Below are positions 54,483-62,312 of a stretch of 64,000 bases of DNA, one piece after another; within the stretch, counting starts at the first letter, position 1, and every line of letters begins with the position of its first letter. Source of the stretch: Melittangium boletus DSM 14713. Its GTDB lineage: Bacteria > Myxococcota > Myxococcia > Myxococcales > Myxococcaceae. The translations under genes were made by a program, and so were the position numbers. Location of the stretch: assembly GCF_002305855.1 (NCBI RefSeq), contig NZ_CP022163.1, positions 6,262,292-6,326,291 on the forward strand, written 5' to 3'. Below the pieces are notes generated by a model. It did not search any database and was not told the DNA's origin. It saw only the letters and a list, made by a program, of their open reading frames with translations.

Positions 54483-54911
54483 ATGTCGAACTGCTATGCC
54501 TATACGGGGCTCGCTGGGCTTCCAGAAGTGAAGAAGGTCGTCAAAGTGGAACCCCTTCCCGCAGAGTTTCGTGGACCTGGCTTGGGTTTGCTCGATGTGC
54601 TCAGGTGGTCCCGTCAGCAACTGATGATTGGGCGTGGACTCTGGTTCGTTGCTGGAGGGGACCGGGTCGATTCCCTGGTCTCCTTCATTCATGGCTGGCT
54701 CGCCCATGACGTCTTCAATCAGACCTCGGACCCGGAGTGGCAGGCGTTCGAGACATGGCTGCGGGACGTGAAGAACGAGTTTCCCGGCGAGGGCTGGCAT
54801 GTGAAGTTCCTCGTCGACTGTGGCGGTGATCACGAGCGCGCGGCCATGAAGTTCCTCGATTTCGTCGAGGAGTTCGTCACGTCCACGCGCACACCGCCCA
54901 CGGAGTTGTGA
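54483..54911 (+). CDS. Small hypothetical protein
   Basis: 142 residues, not recognised. A soluble acidic/aromatic protein with Trp- and Asp-rich segments (GRGLWFVAGGDRVDSLVSFI, DPEWQAFETWLRDV) and one CGGDHERA stretch. The size, lone position and lower GC than its neighbours recall orphan immunity or accessory proteins of myxobacteria, but nothing specific supports this. No strong ribosome site precedes the ATG at 54483; GAGGGC lies about five bases upstream. It lies 38 bp past the GlcD-like gene and is followed by a strong hairpin. Confidence 0.6.
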   Translation: MSNCYAYTGLAGLPEVKKVVKVEPLPAEFRGPGLGLLDVLRWSRQQLMIGRGLWFVAGGDRVDSLVSFIHGWLAHDVFNQTSDPEWQAFETWLRDVKNEFPGEGWHVKFLVDCGGDHERAAMKFLDFVEEFVTSTRTPPTEL

Positions 54912-54951
54912 GCAACGCCCTGTTTCGGGTAGGGCGCTCCGGACAAATGAA

Positions 54952-54977
54952 GAGGGCGCCCGTTTCCAGGCGCCCTC
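54952..54977. terminator. Bidirectional hairpin terminator
   Basis: GAGGGCGCC and GGCGCCCTC form a perfect 9-bp stem with an 8-nt loop between the convergent small hypothetical gene and the ABC-F gene. On the minus strand it is followed by TTCATTTG, so it is a better terminator for the ABC-F transcript. Confidence 0.7.
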
Positions 54978-55006
54978 GGGGTTCATCCCATCAGTGACTC
55001 AGCCGC

Positions 55007-56629
55007 TCAGCTGCGCAGGCCCGGCGCCTCGTGGCCGGTGCGCGCGACGTACTCGTTGTAGCCGCCGCCGTACTGGTGGATGCCGTCCGGCGTCAGCTCC
55101 AGCACCCGGTTGCTCAGCGCGCCGAGGAAGTGCCGGTCGTGGCTCACGAAGAGCATGGTGCCCTCGTAGTTGGAGAGCGCCGCGATCAGCATCTGCTTGG
55201 TCGCCATGTCCAGGTGGTTGGTGGGCTCGTCGAGGATGAGGAAGTTGGGCGGATCGAAGAGCATCTGCGCCAGCACCAGACGGGCCTTCTCGCCACCGGA
55301 CAGCACCCGGCACTTCTTCTCGATCTCATCCCCCGAGAAGCCGAAGCACCCGGCGAGCGCTCGGAGCGAACCCTGGGACGCGCGGGGGAACTTGTCCACG
55401 AGCGAGTCGTACACGGTGTGCTCGGGCTTGAGGATCTCCATGGCGTGCTGGGCGAAGTAGGCCATCTTCACGCTGCCGCCCACCGTCACCGCGCCGTCGT
55501 CCGGCCTCGAGTCCCCAGCGATCAGCTTGAGCAGGGTGGACTTGCCCGCGCCGTTGACGCCCATGACGCACCAGCGCTCGCCGCGCCGCACGAGGAAGTC
55601 CAGGCCGTTGTAGATGCGGCGCTTGCCGTAGCCCTTCACCACGCGCTCGAGCTTCGCCACGTCGTCGCCCGAGCGGGGTGGGGGCTGGAAGTCGAAGAGC
55701 AGTGTCTGCCGGCGCTTGGGCGGCTCCACCTTCTCGATCTTCTCCAGCTTCTTCACCCGGCTCTGCACCTGGGCGGCGTGGGAGGCGCGCGCCTTGAAGC
55801 GCTCGATGAACTTGAGCTCCTTGGCGAGCATGGCCTGCTGGCGGTCGAACTGCGCCTGCTGGTGCTTCTCGTTGATGGCGCGCTGCTGCTCGTAGAAGTC
55901 GTAGTTGCCCGAGTACGTGGTGAGCTCGCCACCGTCGATCTCGACAATCTTGGTCACGATGCGGTTCATGAACTCGCGGTCGTGGCTCGTCATCAGGATG
56001 GCGCCCTCGTAGTTCTTGAGGAAGCTCTCCAGCCAGATGAGCGATTCGATGTCCAGGTGGTTGCTCGGCTCGTCGAGCAGCATCACGTCCGGGCTCATGA
56101 GCAGGATGCGGGCGAGCGCCACACGCATCTTCCAACCGCCGGACAGCGCGCCCACGTCGCCGTCCATCATCTCCTCGGAAAAGCCGAGGCCCGCGAGGAT
56201 TTCCCGGGCGCGGCCCTCCAGGGCGTAGCCCCCCAGCTCCTCATAGCGGCCCTGCACGACGCCAAAGCGCTCGACGAGCTTGTCCATCTCGTCCATGCGA
56301 TCGGGGTCGGCCATGGCGGCCTCCAGGGACTTGAGCTCGGAGGCGATCTCCGACACGGGGCCCGCGCCGTCCATGACGGCGGCCACGGAGCTCTGGCCGG
56401 ACATCTCGCCCACGTCCTGGTCGAAGTAGCCGATGGTGACGCCGCGGTCGACGGAGACCTGGCCCTCGTCCGGGTGCTCGCGCTGGACGACCATGCGGAA
56501 GAGCGTGGACTTGCCCGCGCCGTTGGGGCCCACGAGGCCCACCTTTTCGCCCTTGTTGAGCTGGGCCGAGGCCTCCACGAAGAGGATCTGCTGCCCGTGC
56601 TGCTTGCCGATGTTGTCGAGACGAATCAT
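55007..56629 (-). CDS. ABC-F family ATPase (YbiT/EttA-like)
   Basis: 540 residues, two ABC domains and no membrane part. Walker A motifs are VGPNGAGKST (about 34-43) and MGVNGAGKST, signatures are LSGGWKMRVALAR and LSGGEKARLVLAQ, and Walker B motifs read LLDEPSNHLD and ILDEPTNHLD. The interdomain linker (about 235-310) is long and charged as in ribosome-acting ABC-F proteins. Probably binds ribosomes to help translation. Length and two-domain plan are closest to YbiT-type members. No clear ribosome site before the ATG at 56629 beyond CTTGAGG. Divergent from the MarR gene. Confidence 0.94.
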   Translation of the reverse strand: MIRLDNIGKQHGQQILFVEASAQLNKGEKVGLVGPNGAGKSTLFRMVVQREHPDEGQVSVDRGVTIGYFDQDVGEMSGQSSVAAVMDGAGPVSEIASELKSLEAAMADPDRMDEMDKLVERFGVVQGRYEELGGYALEGRAREILAGLGFSEEMMDGDVGALSGGWKMRVALARILLMSPDVMLLDEPSNHLDIESLIWLESFLKNYEGAILMTSHDREFMNRIVTKIVEIDGGELTTYSGNYDFYEQQRAINEKHQQAQFDRQQAMLAKELKFIERFKARASHAAQVQSRVKKLEKIEKVEPPKRRQTLLFDFQPPPRSGDDVAKLERVVKGYGKRRIYNGLDFLVRRGERWCVMGVNGAGKSTLLKLIAGDSRPDDGAVTVGGSVKMAYFAQHAMEILKPEHTVYDSLVDKFPRASQGSLRALAGCFGFSGDEIEKKCRVLSGGEKARLVLAQMLFDPPNFLILDEPTNHLDMATKQMLIAALSNYEGTMLFVSHDRHFLGALSNRVLELTPDGIHQYGGGYNEYVARTGHEAPGLRS

Positions 56630-56770
56630 GAGACCTCAAGAGGGGCGAAAATCCCTCGCCCCCGCCCTCTCCCAGACCGGAAGGGGGTTCGTCCAGAAGT
56701 TATCAGGACTTCGTTTTCATCCCCGGCGAGGGCCCGCCCGCCTGGCCTCTCTCCGCACACCACGCTTGAT

Positions 56771-56786
56771 TGACAGGGTCCTGTCA
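56771..56786. promoter_or_regulatory. MarR operator 1
   Basis: TGACAGGGTCCTGTCA: perfect TGACAG-N4-CTGTCA dyad. With the preceding T it also contains TTGACA (56770-56775), a good -35 box for the regulator gene. It is spaced 19 bp from operator 2, two helical turns, so two dimers would bind the same DNA face. Confidence 0.8.
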
Positions 56787-56789
56787 TCA

Positions 56790-56805
56790 TGACAGAGTCC
56801 TGTCA
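56790..56805. promoter_or_regulatory. MarR operator 2, overlapping the start codon
   Basis: TGACAGAGTCCTGTCA: second dyad of the same TGACAG-N4-CTGTCA form. Its last base is the A of the marR-type gene's ATG, so bound repressor would block initiation or early elongation. No Shine-Dalgarno sequence fits before this ATG because the operator fills its place. Confidence 0.8.
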
Positions 56806-57275
56806 TGTCGAAGCTGACGCCGTCGGCGCTGTCGTTCAGCGAGCTCATCCTCGAGGTGTTCCACCTCAACGGGCTGGCGCTCGCGGCGGGTGAGGTGCTC
56901 AGCAACCCATCGGGGCTGACCAGCGCGCGGTGGCAGGTGCTTGGCGTGGTCGACCACGGCCCGGTGCCGGTCGCCAGCGTCGCCCGGACCATGGGGCTGG
57001 CGCGCCAGAGCGTGCAGCTCACCGCGGACTCCCTGGAGCGCGACGGTTTCATCGAGTACGTGGACAATCCGCACCACCGCCGCGCCAGGCTCATCGCGAT
57101 CACCGACGCCGGGCGCAAGGCGCTCCGTGGGGTCGAGGCACGCCAGGCGACCTGGGCGAACCGGCTCGGCGAACGCCTGGAGCCCGCGACGCTGCGCGCG
57201 ACCCTGGAGGGCCTGCGGCGGGTGCGAGAACTCCTCGAACAGGACGCGGTGACCCTCGAGCCACACAAGGAGTGA
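56805..57275 (+). CDS. MarR family transcriptional regulator
   Basis: 156 residues. Winged helix-turn-helix: SARWQVLGVV, VARTMGLARQSVQLTADSLERDGFIEYV (recognition helix) and the wing NPHHRRARLIAIT, with N- and C-terminal dimerisation helices. It should bind the two TGACAG-N4-CTGTCA dyads just upstream and repress itself and the VOC gene that follows after 4 bp. The start has no ribosome site, as operator 2 overlaps the ATG; a leaderless transcript is possible. The inducer is unknown. Confidence 0.92.
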   Translation: MSKLTPSALSFSELILEVFHLNGLALAAGEVLSNPSGLTSARWQVLGVVDHGPVPVASVARTMGLARQSVQLTADSLERDGFIEYVDNPHHRRARLIAITDAGRKALRGVEARQATWANRLGERLEPATLRATLEGLRRVRELLEQDAVTLEPHKE

Positions 57276-57279
57276 GCCC

Positions 57280-57972
57280 ATGTCGATGACGATCCCCGTG
57301 CTTCCGTGCGCCGCGCTACCGGAGACGCTGGCGTTCTACCGGACCCTCGGTTTCGAGGTCACCCACGAGCAGACGCGTCCCAATGTGTACGCGGCGACCC
57401 GTCGCGGCGATGTCCACCTGCACTTCATGGGTCTCAAGGGGCTTGAGCCCTCCAAGGCATACAGTACCTGTCTGGTGATGGTTCCAGAGGTCGAGCAGCT
57501 CCATCGGACCTTCGCGGATGGCCTGCGCCAGGCATACGGCAAGGTCCCGCTCTCCGGCTTCCCGCGCATCACCCGCATGAAGCAGGGTCAGAGCCGCTTC
57601 ACCGTGGTCGACGTCGACGGCAACTCAGTCATCTACATCCGCCAGGACGCGCCGGATGACTATGACGAGGGCCGCTCGGACAATTCGTCACAGACCCAGC
57701 TCGGCAAGGCCTTGCGCGCCGCGGCGCGCCTGCGCGACTTCAAGAACGACGACGCCGCGGCCGCCAAGGTCCTCGAGGTGGCGCTGACGAAGGAGGCGGG
57801 TGCCGCGTTCGAGCGCGCGCGCGTGCTCGTCGCTCGAGCCGAGATCGCTGTCGCCATGGATGACTCGGCGCGTGTGACGAGCGCGCTCGCGGAGCTCTCC
57901 GCACTGGTGCTCCGCGACGACGAGCGGGCACGGATAAAGGAGGAACTCGAGGCCCTTGGCGTCAGGGCGTGA
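57280..57972 (+). CDS. VOC-family (glyoxalase/bleomycin-resistance-like) protein with helical extension
   Basis: 230 residues. Residues 1-125 are one VOC unit (IPVLPCAALPETLAFYRTLGFEV ... SRFTVVDVDGNSVIYI), like bleomycin-resistance-type binding proteins or glyoxalases. Residues about 130-230 form a helical Ala/Glu-rich domain not usual in the family (RAAARLRDFKNDDAAAAKVL), which looks like a single TPR-like hairpin set. It is regulated with the MarR gene, so it may sequester or modify the compound that the regulator senses. Its 3' end overlaps the broken creatininase gene by 11 bp. Confidence 0.83.
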   Translation: MSMTIPVLPCAALPETLAFYRTLGFEVTHEQTRPNVYAATRRGDVHLHFMGLKGLEPSKAYSTCLVMVPEVEQLHRTFADGLRQAYGKVPLSGFPRITRMKQGQSRFTVVDVDGNSVIYIRQDAPDDYDEGRSDNSSQTQLGKALRAAARLRDFKNDDAAAAKVLEVALTKEAGAAFERARVLVARAEIAVAMDDSARVTSALAELSALVLRDDERARIKEELEALGVRA

Positions 57973-58640
57973 GAGGCGTCTGGCGCAGGGCCTCGATGTC
58001 CGCGAGCACGCCGCTGACCAATGCCTCCACGACGCGCTCACCCTTGGCGAGCGTGGCATCTCCAAACACGCCGCTCAAGGACAGCTTGCCAGGTCCCTGG
58101 GGGTTGCGCGTCAGGGGCCCCTCTCCGGGGTGGCAGTCCTTGACGGCCTTGCTCATGTCCACGGTGTGCGGCGCGATGTAGAGCATCATCGAGGTCTCGA
58201 TCTCATCGGCGTGGGTTCCTTCCTCCTGCTGGCTCACCTCCTTCTGCACCGGATCGAGCGTCTGGAGCAGGTCGGTGAAGCGCAGCACGATGCCCTCGGC
58301 GGCGAGCACTTCCTGGGCGGGCCGGAGCGCGCGCAGCGTGGAGACCCCCGTGTTGAGCACGTAGAAGCGGCGTGGGCCGAAGCGCGCCAGGCTCCGGCAG
58401 ATGTCCACGATGACAGCGACGTGGCGCCCGGGTACTCCACGAACGAGGGATAGAACGAGTAGTTGACCGTGGGCGCGACCACCACGTCCGCGCTGGCGAG
58501 CACCCGTTTCGCGAGGTACTCGGCCGTGTTCCAGTCGTTGCCCAGCGGAAGGTGCGGCCCGTGCTCCTTGGCCTGGGCTCCCAAGGGGAGCCCCGAGTCT
58601 CAATCCCTCTGGATGGGAGGTCGGTTATTTCCAGATTTAC
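57962..58640 (-). pseudogene. Broken creatininase-family amidohydrolase
   Basis: Pieces of one creatininase-like gene lie in three frames. Frame A holds an N-terminal piece (VNLEITDLPSRGIETR), frame B holds the metal-site core LGAQAKEHGPHLPLGNDW and NYSFYPSFVEYPGATSL, and frame C holds the rest (VIVDICRSLARFG ... LNTGVSTLRA) to the stop at 57962. At the B-to-C junction near 58430 about seven codons plus one base are missing against the expected layout; a second small deletion near 58585 removes part of the N-terminus. Homopolymer error does not explain either site. Functional relatives hydrolyse creatinine or similar cyclic amides. Confidence 0.75.
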
Positions 58641-58700
58641 TTGGATGCCGGTTCTGAGCGAAAGTGGGTGCGGAACAGGACTCGAGGAGGTTGGCTTTCC

Positions 58701-60131
58701 ATGAAGACCCATCGGTTGGTCGCGGCCCTCACTGTCATGAGCGCCGCCGCGGTGTCTGGAGTTGGCTGTGGCGGCGAGGCGGGGGGCGTGGCGGAGGACT
58801 CACTTTCCACCGCTTCCGCGCCGCTCGCCTGTACCACCCGAATCGTGTACGGCGATGCGTGGATTCACGGGGGCCACCCGAACCAGTTCGACATCGCCGA
58901 TGGCGAGGTGACCTGGGACGGCACCTGCGTCAACGAGGGAAGCAACTCCTACGCGGTGCTCTCCAATGGGTGGAAGCCGTACTTCACCGGCAACAACGCA
59001 TGTGTGATGTCGTTCGACTCGGACTGCGCGGGTGCCCCCGCGTGCTCCACGCGCGTCACCTATGGCCCCAAGTGGATCCACGCCAACCCGGGGACGTACG
59101 ACGACGTGGGCGGACGCGTGTTCTGGAATCGCTCGTGCGTCAACGAGGGAAGCAACTCCTACGCGACGCTCTCCAACGGATGGAAGCCGTACTTCACCGG
59201 TGCCAATGGCTGCGCCATGACGTTCCGGTACACGGGCTGTGGCGGCCTCTACCAGAACCCGGTGTTCCCCAATGACTGCGCCGATCCGGGCGTGATCTTC
59301 GATGGGGGCAAGTACATCGCGGTGTGCACCTCGGGCGGTGCCGCGGCCGCGTTCCCCATCCGGACCTCGTCGGACCTGGTCACCTGGACGAGCGCGGGCT
59401 TCATCTTCCCGGCGGGACAGCGGCCCTCCTGGGCCTCCACCGACTTCTGGGCTCCGGAGATCCACCGCGTGGGCTCGCGCTACATCGCCTATTACACCGC
59501 GCGTCACACCAATGGCGTCCTGTCCATTGGCGCCGCCACCGCGGCGAGCCCACTCGGGCCCTTCACCGACCTGGGCCGTCCCCTCGTGCATGACACGAAG
59601 ATGGGGATGATCGACGCCACCTTCTTCACCGACACCGCCGGCACGAAGTACCTGGTGTGGAAGGCGGATGGCAACGCGGTGGGGCAGAAGACGCCCATCT
59701 ATGCGCAGGCGCTCTCGGCGGATGGTCTGTCGCTCGTCGGCACGCGGCAGACGCTGATCACCAATGACCGCACCTGGGAGGGTGGGGTGGTCGAGGCGCC
59801 GTGGGTCGTCGCGAAGGACGGCTACTACTACCTCTTCTACAGTGGCAATGCCTACTACAACGGCACCTATGCCATTGGCGTGGCCCGCGCGACGAGCCCC
59901 CTCGGTCCGTATACGAAGGCCAGCGCCCCCATCCTGAAGACCGTTCCGGGTTGGGAGGGGCCCGGGCATGGCTCGGTGGTCACCTCGCCCTCGGGCACCT
60001 CCGTCATGGTTTATCACGCCTGGAATAGCGCCCACACCGCGCGCGTGATGCTCGTGGATGCCATCGTCTGGAGCAACGGCTGGCCGACGATGCCCAGCGC
60101 TCCGTCGTTGAATTCGCGTCCCATGCCTTGA
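58701..60131 (+). CDS. GH43-type secreted lipoprotein with duplicated N-terminal module
   Basis: 476 residues. A lipoprotein signal ends at VGC (Cys 23). Two near-identical modules of about 66 residues (44-109 and 115-180) share CVNEGSNSYA, LSNGWKPYFTG and paired Cys, resembling small sugar- or matrix-binding modules. The rest (about 190-476) is a GH43-type five-bladed propeller with the expected acids: ADPGV (base Asp, about 195), MIDATFF (Asp) and VVEAPWV (acid Glu). Likely degrades arabinan- or xylan-type polysaccharide at the cell surface. The ATG at 58701 has AGGAGG ten bases upstream; the frame runs back to 58641. Confidence 0.86.
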   Translation: MKTHRLVAALTVMSAAAVSGVGCGGEAGGVAEDSLSTASAPLACTTRIVYGDAWIHGGHPNQFDIADGEVTWDGTCVNEGSNSYAVLSNGWKPYFTGNNACVMSFDSDCAGAPACSTRVTYGPKWIHANPGTYDDVGGRVFWNRSCVNEGSNSYATLSNGWKPYFTGANGCAMTFRYTGCGGLYQNPVFPNDCADPGVIFDGGKYIAVCTSGGAAAAFPIRTSSDLVTWTSAGFIFPAGQRPSWASTDFWAPEIHRVGSRYIAYYTARHTNGVLSIGAATAASPLGPFTDLGRPLVHDTKMGMIDATFFTDTAGTKYLVWKADGNAVGQKTPIYAQALSADGLSLVGTRQTLITNDRTWEGGVVEAPWVVAKDGYYYLFYSGNAYYNGTYAIGVARATSPLGPYTKASAPILKTVPGWEGPGHGSVVTSPSGTSVMVYHAWNSAHTARVMLVDAIVWSNGWPTMPSAPSLNSRPMP

Positions 60132-60153
60132 GCCGCTCGGGCTCCTGTTGAGA

Positions 60154-61083
60154 TCAACGGCCCTGGGCACCGTCCTCACGGTGGCCCGGGGCCAGTTCCG
60201 CCGTGGTGGCATCGAGGAGCGCGCGCAGCAGCGGCAGGCGGTGCAGGTCCCGGTGGTAGCCCGACCAGACGTCCCGGCCAGGAGGGGATTCGCCGAGCCA
60301 CACCCGCTCCAGTCCAGGCGTGACGGCGCCCACCTGGACGGGCAGCACGGCGATTCCCGCCCCCTCGGCGCACATCCTCGCTTGCACGTCCCGGTTGTTG
60401 CTGCGTCCGGCGAAGCGGGCCTCGGGCAGCAGCCGGGTGAGCCAACCCACGTCGGCGAGTTCACTGAACGCCGTGTCCATGGTGATGAGCGAGTGGCCCT
60501 CGCCCCCGGTGGCGGGGTCCGGCGCTCCCTGGCGCTCCAGGTAGGCCCGCGATGCGTAGGCCTCATAGGCGATGTGCATGAGCCGCTTCTGCATGACGTC
60601 CGGCTCCTGGAAGCGCAGGAAGCGGAAGCTCAGGTCCGTCTCCCGGCGGCTCAGGCTCACCAGCCGGGTCTCGGTGACGAGTTCCACCACGGCCCGGGGG
60701 TGACGCTGGCTGAACCGGGCGAGGATGGGCGCCAGGACATGGGTGGCGAACCAGTCCGAGCTGGACACGCGCAGCATGCCTCCCAGCTCGTCACCCTGGC
60801 CGGCCAGCCGCCTCTCGAAGGCCAGGGCCTCCTCCTCCATGCGCTCGGCGTGCGCGAGGACCGCCGTGCCCGCCTGCGTCAGGGAGAAGCCCTCGGCGGT
60901 GCGGCTCAGCAGCTTGTGGCCCACCGCCTCCTCCAAGGCGTAGAGCCGGCGCCCCATGGTGGGCTGGGTCTGGCCGACGGCCTTGGCCGCGCCCACGAGC
61001 GAGCCCGCCCGGGCCACGGCGAGGAACACCTTGAGGTCGTCCCAGTTGGCGGACACCCCTCCCTTGGGTCTGCGTGCGGCCAT
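60154..61083 (-). CDS. LysR family transcriptional regulator
   Basis: 309 residues. The N-terminal winged helix-turn-helix (DLKVFLAVARAGSLVGAAKAVGQTQPTMGRRLYALEEAVG, described here in parts: SLVGAAKAVG and QPTMGRRLYALEE) is followed by the periplasmic-binding-like effector domain. Divergent from the alcohol dehydrogenase gene, the standard arrangement in which LysR controls its neighbour. Its ATG at 61083 lies 1 bp from the CGGAATCGA half of an inverted repeat. Converges on the GH43 gene with a 22-bp gap. Confidence 0.92.
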   Translation of the reverse strand: MAARRPKGGVSANWDDLKVFLAVARAGSLVGAAKAVGQTQPTMGRRLYALEEAVGHKLLSRTAEGFSLTQAGTAVLAHAERMEEEALAFERRLAGQGDELGGMLRVSSSDWFATHVLAPILARFSQRHPRAVVELVTETRLVSLSRRETDLSFRFLRFQEPDVMQKRLMHIAYEAYASRAYLERQGAPDPATGGEGHSLITMDTAFSELADVGWLTRLLPEARFAGRSNNRDVQARMCAEGAGIAVLPVQVGAVTPGLERVWLGESPPGRDVWSGYHRDLHRLPLLRALLDATTAELAPGHREDGAQGR

Positions 61084-61084
61084 G

Positions 61085-61122
61085 CGGAATCGAATACCGC
61101 GAATGCGCAAATGTCGATTCCG
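61085..61122. promoter_or_regulatory. Inverted repeat, candidate LysR operator
   Basis: CGGAATCGA (61085-61093) and TCGATTCCG (61114-61122) are perfectly complementary over 9 bp, 20 bp apart. They fill the start of the 99-bp divergent gap, right beside the LysR ATG. The spacing suits a LysR tetramer touching two half-sites. It could control both the regulator and the dehydrogenase gene. Confidence 0.65.
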
Positions 61123-61182
61123 GATCGCGCGGGCCGGGGCCAGATTGCGCCTCGTTCTCCTTCTTCCTTCCGGAGCGTCGCC

Positions 61183-62199
61183 ATGAAGGCCATTGCCTAC
61201 CGCCAGCGTCTTCCCCTCGACCATGCCGAGAGCTTGATCGACATCGAAGTGCCCAATCCCCCGGCCCCCACGGGGAGGGATCTGCTCGTCCGGGTCCAGG
61301 CCGTCTCGGTGAATCCCGTGGACACCAAGATCCGCACGAACGTGGACCCCAAGGGCGCGGACAAGATCCTGGGCTGGGACGCCGCGGGCACCGTGGTCGC
61401 GGTGGGCCCGGACGCTCGCCTCTTCAAGGCGGGGGACACCGTCTTCTACGCGGGCGCCATCGAGCGCTCCGGCACGAACGCCGAGCTGCACCTGGTGGAC
61501 GAGCGCATCGTGGGCCGCAAACCCGAGTCGCTGGACTTCGCCCAGGCCGCCGCCCTGCCGCTCACCTCCATCACCGCCTGGGAGATGCTGTTCGACCGGC
61601 TGAAGGTGCCCTACGGGAAGAAGGCCGACGCGGGCTCGGTGCTCATCGTGGGCGGGGCGGGCGGCGTGGGCTCCATCGCCATCCAGCTCGCGCGCCGGCT
61701 GACGGGCCTCACCGTGTTCGCCAGCGCCTCGCGGGCCGAGACCCAGGACTGGGTCCGCCAGATGGGCGCCCATCACATCGTGGACCACCGCCAGCCGATG
61801 GCCCCGCAGATCAAGGCCATTTCGCCCCAGGGCGTGGACTACGTGCTCGCGCTCACCCAGACGGAGAAGCACTTCGCCGACCTGGCGGAGGCCCTCAAGC
61901 CCCAGGGCGCCCTGTCGATCATCGATGATCCCAAGACGCCGCTCGACATCGGCCTGCTCAAGAGCAAGAGCGCGTCGCTGCACTGGGAGCTCATGTTCAC
62001 CCGCCACCGCTTCCAGACGCCGGACATGATCGCCCAGCACCAGTTGCTCAACGAGGTGGCGGACCTGGTGGACGCGGGCCTGCTGCGCACGACGATGCGC
62101 GAGAACCTCGGCACCATCAACGCGGCCAACCTCAAGCGCGCCCATGCGCTGCTCGAGAGTGGCCGCGCCATCGGCAAGGCGGTGCTGAGCGGCTTCTGA
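61183..62199 (+). CDS. Zinc-type alcohol dehydrogenase / quinone oxidoreductase-like protein
   Basis: 338 residues of the MDR superfamily. GroES-like N-terminal half (VNPVDTKIR, GWDAAGTVVAVG), then the Rossmann half with VLIVGGAGGVGSIAIQLARRL. The zinc Cys/His set of classical dehydrogenases is absent, so it is closer to NADPH quinone reductase or the TIGR02817-type group. The ATG at 61183 has GGAG seven bases upstream. Divergent LysR gene and shared repeat suggest substrate-induced expression. Function: reduction of quinones or reactive carbonyls. Confidence 0.9.
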   Translation: MKAIAYRQRLPLDHAESLIDIEVPNPPAPTGRDLLVRVQAVSVNPVDTKIRTNVDPKGADKILGWDAAGTVVAVGPDARLFKAGDTVFYAGAIERSGTNAELHLVDERIVGRKPESLDFAQAAALPLTSITAWEMLFDRLKVPYGKKADAGSVLIVGGAGGVGSIAIQLARRLTGLTVFASASRAETQDWVRQMGAHHIVDHRQPMAPQIKAISPQGVDYVLALTQTEKHFADLAEALKPQGALSIIDDPKTPLDIGLLKSKSASLHWELMFTRHRFQTPDMIAQHQLLNEVADLVDAGLLRTTMRENLGTINAANLKRAHALLESGRAIGKAVLSGF

Positions 62200-62218
62200 G
62201 GAAGCATCCGCCTGAGTA

Positions 62219-62250
62219 TGTCGCCACCTGACTGTGTCGTGCAGGCGACA
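62219..62250 (+). terminator. Hairpin after the dehydrogenase gene
   Basis: TGTCGCC and GGCGACA pair perfectly over 7 bp and extend with CTG/CAG after a small bulge, enclosing about 18 nt. The hairpin lies 20 bp past the stop and about 60 bp before the catalase-like gene. No T tract; weak terminator or leader structure. Confidence 0.4.
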
Positions 62251-62312
62251 GTCTCCCAGACGAAGAGACGGCAGGATGCGTCCTCATCCGTCGTGGGAAA
62301 AGGAAGCGAACC

